64,000 nt of DNA. It comes from Massospora cicadina. Its lineage: Eukaryota; Entomophthoromycota; Entomophthoromycetes; Entomophthorales; Entomophthoraceae. Both the position numbers and the translations under genes were made by a program. The stretch is from assembly GCA_022478985.1 (NCBI GenBank), contig JAKSZP010017407.1, positions 37,076 through 101,075 of the forward strand. The letters run 5' to 3'. The notes beneath the pieces are model-generated. The model saw only the letters and a program-made list of their open reading frames with translations. It was not told where the DNA came from and made no database searches. Positions 48,200-60,403 of the stretch are shown here, one piece after another. Every line of letters starts with the position of its first letter. The first letter of the stretch is position 1.

Positions 48200-51100
48200 A
48201 TCAAGATCATGTTGGAGGGGAGTATAGGACTTGAGGAACCAGACATGCACTAAATTCACCACTGTCCCCTGATTGACATAAGCAATGGAGTATTTAGAGT
48301 TCACCCTATAATTGACCTCATAAGGTCCAGACCAAAGAACTTCAAGCTTATTATGCAACCTTTAGGTCGATGAGGATAAAAGAGAATGAGGCCACCTAAT
48401 TGTAATTTGGTAAGGAGGGTCAGCTGACGTTAAAATGGGATGTCTCTCTTCCTGTGGTGGTGATGATGCCTTGCATGGCTAGGGCTTGCAGCTGGACAAA
48501 TTCATCAACTAAGGCCCTCATGGTTAGATCAGAGTTCTCAGAAAAGGAGGTCTTGAGCAAAGACTAAACTCTACTTGGGAGTCAAGGAACAAGTCCATAT
48601 AAAGCCTCAAAGGGGGACATCTTAATGACTCAATGGTAGCATATTCTATAGGTAAGAAAGGCGCTGGGTAAATAATGATTACAGAAACCAGGGTCAGAGG
48701 CGGCCATCTTCCATAAAATAAAGACAAGGGTTTGTTAGCGCATTTCACCACACCATTGGTGGATGGGTTGTATGGGGTGGCGAAACTCTGGTTAGTGCCA
48801 AAAAGCAATGTAAGTTCTTGGATTACCTGTGAGGTGAACTTTAACCCATTGTTTGAAAGTAAAGTTTGTGAGCATCCATGCTGGGTGTAAATGGATCAAT
48901 TAAGAAAGAGAGACATGGCTTTAGTATTGGCTGTGTGGACCAAAATTGCTTCGACCCAATTAGTTAGATGGTTCACAGCTAGGAGCATATATTTATGGCC
49001 TTGAAACCCAGTGGAGAGAGGGCATATTACATTAATGTTAATGACATTGAAGTCTCCCATTGGGGCAATGCCTGAATGTTGATATTGAGGACTGGCTCAG
49101 TCTTGGGGTTACCAAGTCATACAGGCCTCCAGGATCTTTTGGATGGTTTCCAGCATTTGGTTTCAGTAGCATCTTGTCTTCAACCATTCGTGAGTCTTCT
49201 TAACTGCCTCATGTCTGACTGTAGTTTGACTCTCTAGGATAACGTCAGTTTAGGAAGAAGGGCGGACATAAGGGAACCATTTATTTTGACCTATTATATA
49301 GTAGCCAGTCCTTGATATGAGTATCTCAGGTCATATTTTGGAGCTCAGCGTGATCTCAGGAGTTTCCAACTCCCAGCGTTCAGATTGGCCAATCAGATTT
49401 TACAGTTGATCTTCCTTGGGGTCAATGCAGCCGGCACCAACATCCTAGAGAGGCCATAGGCATTCTGGTGAATTGTGACTGCATAGTGGACATTAGTGAA
49501 ATCATAGCTCTGTAGCCTTGAGGCCCATCTGACCAAAAGGCCATCCAGGTCCCTTATCTGCTAGAACCACTGAAGCGAGGAATTATCAGTGATAATAGTA
49601 AAGTGGGTGCCATAGAGATAGACTGAAAGTGTTTGATTTCTGGCAAGTCAGACATGCATTCCCATTCAGTAAGGCTATAGTTTTTTTGGCCTTATTCAGA
49701 GGCTTGCTAAAATAAACCACTGAATAATCACCTGATCTTCGTCATGCTGGGCTGGGATGGCCCTGACGACAACATTGCTCATATTGATGAACAACAAGAA
49801 AGGTTGATTAAATCGCAGATGGACTAAAATTGGGGTTTAGTACGTCAAGCGGTCCTCAACGTATTGAAAGCCTGTTCTTATTACAGCTGCCATTTAAAAG
49901 AAACGTTCTTTTGCAGGAGGTAAAGTAGAGACTTGGCTAGGTCGACAAGTTGAGGGATAAACTGATGATATTAACCCAACATGTTAAGGAATACATGAAT
50001 ATCCCTCAGACTCAGGAGGCGCGACATCTTTTTTATGGTGTTGACCTTGTCTGAAATGGGCTGAATGCCATTTTTGAGACCTAATATCCAAGAAACTCCA
50101 TTTATGATTGGAAAGAGGAGCATTTTAAAGGTTTAAGCAGTATTCAAGCATTCTCCAGCCAATTGAAAATTTCTGAAGATGCTTCACATGTACATTAAAA
50201 GTGTGTGAGAAGACAGTGAAGTTATCAAGGTAGATGAGGTCACATGATAACTTCAAATCCCTGAGGATCCCATCCATAGCGCGTTGATAAGTGGCTGGCA
50301 CGTTAAAGATGCCCTGGGACATACTTGTGGGTCTAATTAGCCCTTCATAGGCTATGAGCGCGTACTTGGCTTGATCTTCAGGGGTAAGTTCCACTTGCTA
50401 ATATCTACTTGCATGGTCCACTGTAAAAGTACCACTATCCAGCAAGCAGTCAGAGAGAGTCTTCAATTAAGGCAAAGTATAACTGTAAATATTGGTGATG
50501 GAGTTGAGCCGTCAATAGTTCATCACCGCCAAATGGCTTTCATCTTTCTACCAAACCAGCAGGAGAAGAGAGGCCCAAGGGCTGCGCAAAGGCACCGAGA
50601 GTCCAGCTTCAATTAGTTGTTTAAGCTCCACCGCTATCTGGGCTTCTTTAAACTTACTTTTTTGGTTAAGTCGGGATCAAAAGGGGGAGCGTCCCCCAGT
50701 TTTTACATGGTGTAGAACTCCATTCATTTTCCCAAAATGTAGGTTGAGGCCAAAAATAGATCTGAATACTCCTCCAATAATTCTTGAAATATGCGATGTT
50801 ATTCTTCAGTTAGATCGTTTCCAATGCTGGTGTTGACTAAGGCCACTGATGGAGGCGTCTACAAGCCAAAGTCCCTTTGGCCAAAAAAATGAGGACGTCT
50901 TGACAGCTTCTACTGGTAAAATGTGGAAATATGCGGCGGGACTGTTAGGGCCAACTACCCTGGGTCTGTCAATAAGGTTAGCCAACAAAACGGATATAGA
51001 TCAATTATAAGCTGGGTCTAGAATTACTAAGCAGGTTAATACCTCCTTGGCGGATGGGTTATCTAGGCCTTGAATTTTCAGCAGATATCAGGAGGGGATG

Positions 51101-51640
51101 TTAACATGGACCTGGGTATCAGCAATAATTTTGGGACTTTGGAGGTATAATAGTTGCCCTAGGTAAGTAGATTGGCATGACTTCTTGTTCATCAACAGCA
51201 GGAGAATACAACTAGACCCAAGATCCTCTTAGATAATAATCAGGTCAGTCAGTTTAGCTCTTACTCTATAGTAGGAAAGCTCAGACTTTAACTTCATTTT
51301 GGAGTTGCGATAAGTTTTAAATATTAGGAAAACTCAATGTCCCAGTAGAGATAAAAATCCGTCACCATAATGTACAACCGCAGAGCAGTCTCAGAGAAAT
51401 TGAGTTCCAAGAAGAAGGGCATAGCTAAGTTCATCCAGTGCGATGGCGGGGGTATTTACAAAGAGATTCCAAAATAAGATAGGTAGAGAAGAAAAGCCTC
51501 TATAGATTGGGTACATTGCAATCCAGAAGTGCCATACTTCATATAATATGGCAATTCTAGGGCAATATTGATACGCTTCATCAACTTGGACGATATAACA
51601 TTTATGGGGAACCACTTTCAACTATGGCAATAACTTGGAT
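48200..51640 (-). pseudogene. pol: Element 3 pol, broken
   Basis: Protease end with ALLLGTQFL (near 51400). RT has VELKQLIEAGLSVPLRSPWA (50640), VELTPEDQAKYALIAYEG (50395), NVPATYQRAMDGIL and LIYLDNFTVFSHTF (50220), where YLDD reads YLDN. RNase H: THFTIITDNSSLQWF (49600) and VTIHQNAYGLSR. Integrase: YNPSTNGVVKCAN (48780; expected catalytic E is K) and a GPF-like end with LWSGPYEVNYRVN and LVHVWFLKSY (48340-48230), which reaches the LTR. Many disruptions. Confidence 0.82.
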
Positions 51641-52599
51641 CTTATGAACTTAAATTGAAATGCGAGTAACCAGATTTCCAAGTTGCGGAGGTAGCATGAG
51701 AAACGTGGGAGAGTCATTGGAAGAATTATTAACAGTATCAATTTTCTTACTAATGGGCATCAAAACTTCTCAGGCGCAGTAGCTCCATGTTCGTTCAAGG
51801 TCATGGATGATTCTTGAGGCGTGATAGGGATGTCAGCATGGTGCGCCTCATACTTCATACTGATGGCCCTTTTACCGCCTCTGTTGGATTTTAGGTGGGG
51901 AAGATGCTCGGTGGTGCCTTGATTACCTTATTTCCAAAATTTAATTTAGTGGAGTTCTGCACCACTTATAATAAAAAGAAAATAATAATAAAAATTAAAG
52001 GGTTGGCTACTTATAAGTTTTGTTAGAAGCTGCGATAGGGTGAAAAAATAGAGTCCTGTTACAATCTACTGCTTAGCATTTAAATTAACTCAGGCTCAGA
52101 CTGAGGTAGTCATAATTTAATATTAACTTTGAGTCTATTTAGGAAATATGGGTTGCTGACCTAACAGAGCTTTCAAACTCACCTTGTTTCACTGAACTGG
52201 CGAATGGAGCGTCAATCTTAGGCAAGGCAAACCTGCGGGGTATCAATTTGATATATTTCAACCAATCGCCATGAGAGAAAATGGCTGCACAGTGGGAAAT
52301 CTTCCAAGCCTTTAAAAGGAGTAAGTCCCCGCTTATGTGCTTAAACTAAACTAGAAGTGGGCTGGGGAGGAACTTTCTTAGACTCCCTGATTTTGCCACA
52401 TAGTCGATGAAATCTGTCTACCCAAACTCGTGCTATTTGGCTAAGTTGCATTAGTAAATGTAATTCCCCAATTCAAAGGGTTCCACCAAGAATTGGCCAG
52501 GGTCTTTTGGCTAATTTCTCCCTTAATTTTTATCCTAAATTTTAACTGGAACACTCTCTTTAAATAATTGAGTTGTAATTGTCCAATAGCCTCCTCAGC

Positions 52600-54300
52600 A
52601 AGTCATTTACAGCATGTTTAGCACTATGCCAGAAGCTATTGTAGTAGTTGCATTGGGGTCAAGGATAATTATGGTTTTTAATAATATGGACTTGAGGACA
52701 GTTGAAAGAATCTGGAGAGATAGCTTTGGGATCCAGGGTCATTGCAGGGATCTCATAAATTTCTTCCTTGATTTCTCAAATGCAAGCGAAAATATTTTTG
52801 TCCAATAATATGCATTTGAACCTCATGGTAAGATCCTAATGCAAAGATGATAGCGGTGATAGCATCATCCAAGGGAATATGATTGGTGGTAACCAAGGGT
52901 TGCACTTGGGCGTAGAAAGGAATGGTGAACTACATGGGGGCTTTCCCCTTTATTCAGGCGAGTACTCATGAATGCTTGTTTTTGGTTAGCCAGGGTTTGA
53001 TTGCTGCCAAAGTCTTGGATTAAAGCTGTATGGACCTGCTCCCAGGTGTTGCATTTCTTTCAGGTGGGGAGCCATAATGTCCTGAGAAGTGCTGTTAAGG
53101 CAGTAGTGGATATGCTTTACTTTCTGCCAGCCAGTGGCCTCTTCCATGAAACTTGCATAGGCATATAGAAAAGGGACACTGCTTTCCTAGCCAGGATTGA
53201 ACTTCTCCTTAAAATTAGGTTTAAATTTATGTTACAAGAGGAATGGAGAGGGTGTTATTGACAGGGATTGGTGCAGGCTCAGAGATCTTGGTCTCTACAT
53301 AGTTTCAGGGTGGCCTGCTGGTTCAACCAGTCATCTTAGGCCCTTGAGGTTCTCTTAGATATCGTCCCGGTTTCAGTTGAGGGAGGACATATAAGTCTTA
53401 TGAGAAACCTTTTACTTTAAGGCTTGAATATCCTCGCCCTGAAAAAAGAAGCTGACTCACAAGGGTGATTAATGGGTCTTGAACCCTTGACAAGTTTGTT
53501 CAAGCTGAGAAATGTGACTATCAGTAATCTTGGTAAAGGCACTAAATTATCCATTTTGTCTGACAATGGCTCAATGGATACCCAAGGGTCAAGGGGAAAT
53601 CCGTCTACTTAGAGTTTACATCCTTGGGATACATTCTGGATTTTATCACATAAGGAAGTAAGGTCTTCCAAAACTTCCTTTCACCAAAGGTCATCAGGGT
53701 CTCCAAGAGAAGGGCCATGGGGCCAGAGAGCCTCAAGGCCCATGGGGACCTTCAGGTACATTAGGTCCGTCACGTCCTTCAGAACCTTTAGGCCCCCTAG
53801 GCCCTTCAGGTCTTCACTCCTGGAGGTGTAGTTGTGAGAGGTCAGCTTCTGATAGTTTTGTTGTAGAGTCCATACCAAATCTTTAATCTGGTGGAGACAT
53901 TGATTCTAAGCAGCCTCAAGAAGCTGGATATTCTGACAAAGTTGGTCTTTATGATAGCCAGAAATCTTGCTATCCACTACAAAAATTTAACATTGGGCTT
54001 CATTAATTAATCTTTGGTTATCAATAATAAACTCTCACTTTTCAGGGCAAAGGAGGAGGCCATATTGTATAAATTGACAAAATGGTAGTGTAAAGTTTGG
54101 GCAAGCTCCAGAAGTAAGGTGACTTCATGATGGCGCAACCTGACTAACTGAGGAGGTGTCTAATAGCAAGAAGAACAAAATTCTGAAGGTAGCTCTCAGT
54201 TCACAAGCCCAGTTCCCCCGCTGGTAGCTGGGCTGAGTCATAAAAATCCCGCATGGTAGAGGGCACTGAAAATGCACAGGAGCAGCTGGAGTCGCACTCA
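52600..54300 (-). pseudogene. gag: Element 3 gag with collagen-like segment, broken
   Basis: The gag region by position, read in several frames. A Leu/Gln-rich helix-forming stretch (IKDLVWTLQQNYQKL near 53880) precedes, in another frame, a collagen-like run at 53815-53690: GPR GPK GSE GRD GPN VPE GPH GP, glycine every third residue with one lapse, then further GPHGPS after a frameshift. Collagen-like triplets are not a usual part of Ty3/gypsy Gag. The capsid-like block could not be placed with confidence. Confidence 0.6.
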
Positions 54301-54561
54301 CGGATTAATACCTTCTATTAACTGTTAAACAATGTCATTGAGATTCTAATACTGAAGTTGATACTTATTTCCGTCAACTGAAGATAGTAGAGCTAGAACA
54401 TGGCCCAACATTCTAAGCTTTCAGGCTGCGTGGACAGTACTTTATATCACGAGGTACCAATCCATCAAGCAACGCTTCACAACTGATCAGCAGATTAATT
54501 GTCGTGGCTGCAAGCTTTCTCCATTGTTTGTAATAGACGTTTTACATTGGACAGCTCAGAG

Positions 54562-54580
54562 CCCCTGTAATGAGCACCAT
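54562..54580 (-). promoter_or_regulatory. Candidate primer-binding site of element 3
   Basis: Minus strand TGGTGCTCATTACAGGGGC, 7 bases from the estimated 5' LTR edge. It begins with TGG and resembles the site of element 2 (TGGCGCTCATGG). Confidence 0.5.
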
Positions 54581-54587
54581 TTCTCTC

Positions 54588-55056
54588 AGCACAAAATTTC
54601 TCTTGACTTTCACCAAAATTTAAAAATTTGCTTGAAGCTGAAAATTAGCGAAGAGGTCAAAAACAAAAAGATGTAGCAAATATATACTACTGTATTGAGT
54701 TAGAAAGCGTTAATATTTATAGGGCGTGTGGGGACATGGTGCCTCAGGGACCTTCATGGCCCCATAGGATCAGGATCTTTTATTACATTCTGGATTGACT
54801 TCCTGATTGGCGCCCTCATTGTATTGCGTCCTTCTCATGATTGCAGCGGTGGGGGCGGCACCTCTCATGATTGGGAAGTGAGGATGGGATTTCTTAAGAT
54901 GTTTTCATTGATTCTTGTACACGTGATATTTCCTGATTAAATCTATCTTCAGCGCAACAAGGTAAGATTCCATTCATACTGGTTTGAGAGTCCATTGTTG
55001 AGGCTCAATTTAGGAGCAGGGATTTTGGGTTGCAAATCATCTCAAATCCTGAAACA
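54588..55056 (-). repeat. 5' LTR of element 3
   Basis: Direct repeat of 47733-48195. Ends GAAACA on the plus strand, i.e. the element begins TGTTTC. Confidence 0.8.
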
Positions 55057-56013
55057 TATGAATGGTATTTTTAAATAAATTTTAGAGTAAGCGTCCAGAG
55101 GATATGGAAATAGATTAAGCAGGGTGTTTAATTGAAAATTTTAAAATTAAACTTGTATCTAAATGAATAGGAGGGTTTATACCTACTTTTTGCACATATT
55201 TTACTGACTTATTTGTTATATATAAGTAAAAATTTAAAAACATCAAAAGAATTGTTTTTTTAGTACTAGATGGTCCCAACCCATCAAAAGAATTGTTTTC
55301 TTGACGCAATTGCTAAGACCACTGAGTCATATATCTCTTTATTAGTCCCCTAAGATTTGTATAAAAGGTTATATACTGTTTCTGATACTATTGATAGGAA
55401 TTGATAATGTACCTACACAGAAAGTTTCTATATCTTAGTTTCAAAAGGGTAAGGCCTAAATGAGCCAGAAGTGCCAGGAACTGGAACTTTCACTTGTCTC
55501 AGCCTCGGAAGGCAAGTCATGTTTTTGTTGTACCTAATAGGAAGGTCCCTTATAACAGGGGCATTACACACCAGATAGAGAATAGCAATTGGCCGGTCTA
55601 AAAGTAGCAAAGGAAGCATGCATAACCGAAACCCACACCTGTCAAATTCAAATACCAGCATTACTATGTCTTGACTGTTGGGTCTTTAACAAACTTAGGC
55701 TTTGTACAATATGTTTTAGAATTAATTAATGAATTATTCAGACAAGTAGCGCTAAATATTTTGTATATAGTTTTTATGACTTTATACTTCTAAGAGTATC
55801 AGATTTGATCCCCTATATCTTAAATAACCAAAACTGAAGTTGAATTCAGTGCAAACTTTTGGGATTGATTAAGAAGTTCTAACTTATCTAATATTTTCTA
55901 TTGATGAATCATGGCTATTTAAATGACTATAAGTAACTAAAGAACTTTCTGGAAATGGACGCTGATATTTTTTTTAAAGTTTTACTTTGTAGGGCTGTAC
56001 TTCCTTACAATAT
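55057..56013. other. Spacer with one micro-retroposon
   Basis: No recognised gene. A minus-strand open frame (55661-55428) has no family resemblance and is not called. The micro-retroposon at 55261-55283 is listed separately. Confidence 0.45.
55261..55283 (-). mobile_element. Micro-retroposon insertion 5 (23 bp)
   Basis: Minus strand GGTTGGGACCATCTAGTACT plus AAA. Flanked by the perfect 18-bp repeat CATCAAAAGAATTGTTTT (55243-55260 and 55284-55301). Confidence 0.82.
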
Positions 56014-56408
56014 CTTTTTGACCCCAATTATCCACAAACCTGCGAGTGCATCAAGTCTTTCACTTGTGTGCCAGCTCTCATTACTTTCGCAGATCAATCA
56101 CCTTGATCAATATGTTGAGGCAATGGACACCGCCAGCCTCATTAGAAAAAAAACCCCAATTAAGCCTCCTTATGCCACATGTCACTGATGCCCCACCCCT
56201 ATGCTGTCCACCATTTTACACAAGCTAAAGCGGGCGCTGGACAAAAGCTTCCCCAAAGAATCCTCACCTTCTGATATGGCTACTAAAATGATAACTTAGG
56301 GGCTATGTTAAGATTTTTTATTTACAATAATCCCTTTGCTTGGCTCATTTGCAAATAAAGATGCGTGGAAGTTTCCCCTTTTGGGTTGGGAACCATTAGT
56401 GCTAAAAA
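56014..56408 (+). mobile_element. Retroposon D (395 bp), parent type of the micro-insertions
   Basis: Starts CTTTTTGACC, like the 5' ends of LINEs A-C, and ends GGGTTGGGAACCATTAGTGC then AAAAA, the same 3' tip as the five micro-insertions. Flanked by TACTTCCTTACAATAT (55998-56013) and TACTTCCTATAATAT (56409-56423), an imperfect duplication. It has no reverse transcriptase; a short open frame ends KKTPIKPPYATCH at 56188. It could be a SINE or an internally deleted LINE keeping both ends. Confidence 0.7.
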
Positions 56409-56659
56409 TACTTCCTATAATATGGACTAGTAGATTTATAATCTACCTCTGAATTGAGGTTTAATTGATAAGTAATAACTTACTTTCTGGTGAAGAATTA
56501 TGATGTGAAAATATATATGGTCATCTAAGTGCCATTTATCACCTATAAAAATAAGACCTTTAGCTCTTAGTAAAATACCTTGGTTTTTAAAGTTTTATGA
56601 TTTTATATCTTTAGGGGTCATATCCTTTTATCTATTCAGATTGTGAGGCAAATTCACCA

Positions 56660-56900
56660 AAGCTATTTTAAACCTATAGTCACCATTATTTTTGAGCCAC
56701 CTTTTGGCTCAAATTTTCTTTCTGTCTCCATAAAAAGAACACTTATGAACAAATTTCTACATGACCTAGTGATATAAGCCACTTTTCCATAGTAATAGCA
56801 GTAATGTAGGGGAGAATAGAGTGGTAGTGTCTCTGCATTCATGACAAAAGGTATATCAGGATCACAACTATGAATGGCCACTTTAAGTGGGCCTCAGGAG
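56660..56900 (-). pseudogene. Zinc-knuckle-like coding remnant
   Basis: A 72-codon minus-strand open frame contains CYYYGKVAYITRSCR, which fits a CCHC knuckle (C-X2-C-X4-H-X4-C) with the second Cys and the His each changed to Tyr. This suggests a Gag remnant, but no flanking capsid sequence is visible. Confidence 0.35.
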
Positions 56901-57329
56901 GAATAAGTTGTGTTTTTAGCCTAAATGTTTACAATAATGGAAATCTACTGAAGTGTAATAGTATATAAAAAGGATTTTGTATCTTAATATAACTTTACTG
57001 AATGTAAACTTTTTTCTTAAAAATACTCTTCTGAGCTTTACTGCTCTCCAACAAAACAGTATAAATTATTTTGACTATTTCTGAGGAGGTGGCATCATTA
57101 TTTTCATAGAGGTTAGTTTTGATTACCTGTGCATAATTTAAAGCTTAGTGGGATATTAGTCGTCCCCTTGCATCTATTCTTTAGTATTAATTTGTCAATT
57201 TTACTAAAATCAGATATCCTTGAATTGACAGAATATATCAGAAATATGTAATTGTTTTCATACCTTTATCATCCCTAAAATAATTTATCATATCCATTGA
57301 GTCCTGCAAAAAATTCTTTTTTAATTCTA

Positions 57330-57425
57330 TAGAAACTTTCCCATGGTCTTCAGGTTCCTCCTGGGCTTCCAGGTGCTTTCTTCTGCGGGATGCCCTGCCT
57401 AAAAAATCAGGTATAGTAGTTATTC
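57330..57425 (-). pseudogene. Chromodomain remnant of a Ty3/gypsy element
   Basis: Minus-strand frame YLIF, stop, AGHPAEESTWKPRRNLK then TMGKFL, matching the second half of a retroelement chromodomain (YLVKWKGYPxEExTWEPxxNL). The stop falls on the conserved Trp (TGG to TAG). In a shifted frame it mimics collagen (GSPGG), which I reject. Confidence 0.6.
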
Positions 57426-58624
57426 ACATTGATATAAATTTTCAGTGATAGCTCTACCTCATTTTATGGGCATGTACTTTGTAATCAGAAGTGGGACGGC
57501 GCTTTAAATTTCTGATGGACATTTAACTTCCTTATTTCTTGTATATTAGTGCCAGTGGAAAAAATCAAGTTTTATATTAGGCAGTCCTACTAAGCAGTTG
57601 AATTTCCTTATACCCTTCTTCGCCCAAGGTCTGCATAAACGTTAATGAGCTAGTTTATGACATGGTACATCGTTTTAAAAATTTGAGAGCGCCTAGATAA
57701 ACCTCACTGTTAGGGATAAAGCTCAAAAGGGTAATTTGTCAGCCAATAGTATACTTGACATGGAACAATATCAGAGGCTAAAAACGGTATATAGAAGAGC
57801 TAAATACGATGATAATTTTTATAAAGGAAGCTTACCACTAGTAACATCCTACCATTGACCCTTAATGAGTTTCTTGTTATAAGCTAAAAATTTTGATAGT
57901 ATATCAGAATGATTATAACAGCTAGTTAAAATTTTAATGTAAAAATGAAGCACAAAATGATCCAGATGATGCTAGTTGATAAGATTTGACCAGGGCACTT
58001 GGCTGAGAAAACAGTATATAAACTAACCGTATTAATTTCAATCAATGACATATTTCCACACTATTGTGGTGTCTTGCCTTTCATTTTTTAATCCACTTGA
58101 TTACCCAATTATATTTCGTGATAAATAAAAGTTTGAAGCTGATACTACCAATCTCAAACTCAAGTAATACTTTAAGTTAGCCTCATAAGTACTATAATTT
58201 TCCCTGTCTTATAATAAGAGTAAGTTATACTCTACCTTTAATTTATAAGTAATATACTATCCTATCAGTTTTTTATTTATTAGCTCTTGTTATGGACAAT
58301 TCATATAAATGGTTACACAAGCGAAATAAAAAGACCTCAATTAGACTTTAGTTTGTCTAGTAAAAACTATAGAGAGAGATACATATATTTATAGCTATAA
58401 AGTATAAGTGTGCTTCCTCAGTTCCACACCTGTTATGCATGGTTTTCAACTAGTGTTAAATCTAATAGCCCATCTTACAATTTGCAAAATCTGGTTTCAT
58501 TACCACTTACATTACTCTAGCAACTAAATGGCAAATTTTTAATCTGGTGCAAAGATTATTTGATACCTTGATTGTCCTGAAATATCAATATTATTGGAAC
58601 ATGATGATGGGATTAGGGGAATCA

Positions 58625-58715
58625 TACCATACAATCTTCCAGGACGCGGTGGATTACCTCCCACTGTCCAATAAATAGTTCATGTCTTCCAAAGATCCAG
58701 GTGCAAGGATACTTA
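58625..58715 (-). pseudogene. N-terminal chromodomain-like remnant
   Basis: Minus-strand frame GRHELFIGQWEVIHRVLEDC resembles the start of a retroelement chromodomain (xWEVExILDxR). It lies 1.2 kb upstream of the C-terminal half at 57330-57425, on the same strand, so the domain may have been split by an insertion. Confidence 0.4.
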
Positions 58716-59699
58716 TAAATTTTAAATTTTAGATACAATACAAGGGAAAATCGCCTTAATTGGTGAATGACTTAGAATTGTGCTTTAAAAAAGAAACAAA
58801 CTTGGGTAAGAGAAAAAAACAGGCTATTTCATGGTAGCAATGTTTATAGAAGATTGTGTGATATTTTTTTAAAATTACCAAAAGCAACGAGCCAAGGTCT
58901 ATACCAATTTTCTCTTTTAGGTTACTGAGCATTGTGGTACTATTTCAAAATTTAGCTGTTGGGCTTCAGTTTTTATGATTTATGGTGCTATGCCCAAGAT
59001 GCTCAACAATCAATACTTGAGGATGTCTGAGATGCATGACAAGTATATTAATAAATTTTGATAGGCCAACTCACCGCTTATTTCCTGTCAACTAGAGTAT
59101 CTATCCTATAGTAAGTACAGCGAAATGGACTTATTATTTCGAGTACCAAGATGAGATATAAATTTAATGATGTCCCTTTATTATATTATAAGAGAAAAGG
59201 CTTTATGTATTGAATATAACAATAAAAAACCAATGTCAAAACGTCCAGGATCTTAAACACTTGATTGGTTCCAATTGATAAGTTCAGGATTTAATTCCAA
59301 GTTCTGAAAAACTCGCTTTGGCTCACCTTGTTCAACTTACACAAGTCTTATGTATGTGCATTGTTTGATTTAATATTGTGATATAATGGGCAATAGCAAA
59401 ATGGAGACTACTATCATAAATGAGCTTGTAGCCAGAATATTGTTTAAATTCAACGCCAACTGGGTGCCTGTCATAATATTGATTTCTTTAATGGTAGGGA
59501 CTTATTCCCTATTCCGTCTAGTAGAATTTAACCTAGGACAAGGTTCAGAGCTTCCACTTTCTTCACAACATTCTGATTCTGCAGAGATAGCATTAATTTA
59601 GAAAAAATCTTCTGGTCCTTCCATCTATAATCACAAGAGCAAACAATCTAACTATAGAAGTTGTTTAGTATTTGAGCATCTTTCTATATAATTACCTGC

Positions 59700-59835
59700 T
59701 TATATTAATGTCAAGGGGATCTTATAGGAAATTTGGTGCACAACTCTTTGGTTGGCACCCCAATTGGGAACAGCGGCCATTGCTGATGAATTAACCATCC
59801 AGGGCGCGCGAAATGATGATCTTTCTCATCAAATA
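59700..59835 (-). repeat. Possible second SINE copy
   Basis: Minus strand shares ATTGGGGTGCCAACCAAAG with the SINE at 30146-30430 (one mismatch in the block), with a weaker match upstream. Ends not determined. Confidence 0.3.
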
Positions 59836-60249
59836 TATTTAGGTTCTCTTGCCTCTTCAACTGCAACCTCTTCAGAGAAGAAATGAGAACGTATCCCAAT
59901 GTCTTCACTCAATTTTCATCAAATTTACCCTTATCTGGTAACAACCTGGCTAGGTAATGGGACTCTTCCCATAAATAGCAGATTGTGTTCAAGAAAGGTT
60001 AACTCAAAAGTTGCTCTATGTCTGGCGGAATTACTCACCAGAAACTTAAAATACCTTAGTCAATTAACAACTAAACCTTATTTACTCCTACAAGTCAATT
60101 AGGTTATCAATAATTAAATTGACCTCCTAATCGCTTGCTTATTTTCAGATATCATCCCCAATGTAACACTCCCCAATATGGCTGATTGTAATCCAGCATA
60201 CTGATAAGTATTCGCTGAAATATTAATTTAAACAATATTTAATATCTAA

Positions 60250-60350
60250 GTAATTGATAACTTCAACATTCACTAGCGGGATAGATCCCCTATTAGTTTA
60301 GAAGATTAATTTAATTGATAAGCTTGGAAATGATGGCAAAAATCTCAACA
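60250..60350 (-). repeat. 3' LTR of element 4, inner edge only
   Basis: The sequence ends AAAATCTCAACA at 60350, the same LTR ending as elements 1 and 2, directly followed by the complement of a polypurine tract. Left extent not determined; it may reach back to about 59.3 kb. Confidence 0.55.
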
Positions 60351-60360
60351 CTTCCCCTTT
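60351..60360 (-). promoter_or_regulatory. Polypurine tract of element 4
   Basis: Minus strand AAAGGGGAAG abuts the TGTTGAG LTR start, as in elements 1 and 2. Confidence 0.65.
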
Positions 60361-60403
60361 CTGTACAAACTACCCAGCAACTAAGATTTACTGGGGGAGA
60401 ACA

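Larger units (their letters stand above)
47733..55056 (-). mobile_element. LTR element 3, Ty3/gypsy type, decayed
   Basis: LTR-like direct repeats at about 47733-48195 and 54588-55056 bracket a minus-strand gag-pol. Outer edges are approximate: the right edge ends GAAACA, but no matching 5-bp duplication was found. Domain order is gag, protease, RT, RNase H, integrase. Unlike elements 1, 2 and 4 it has no antisense frame: pol runs straight to the 3' LTR. Confidence 0.82.

Noticed and set aside
57345..57400. Collagen-like GSPGG frame suggesting a collagen exon
   Set aside because: The adjacent frame is a chromodomain (AGHPAEESTWKP), a much better explanation.
58640..58710. Collagen-like GNPPRPG frame
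   Set aside because: Another frame gives QWEVIHRVLED, chromodomain-like; the Gly spacing is not sustained.
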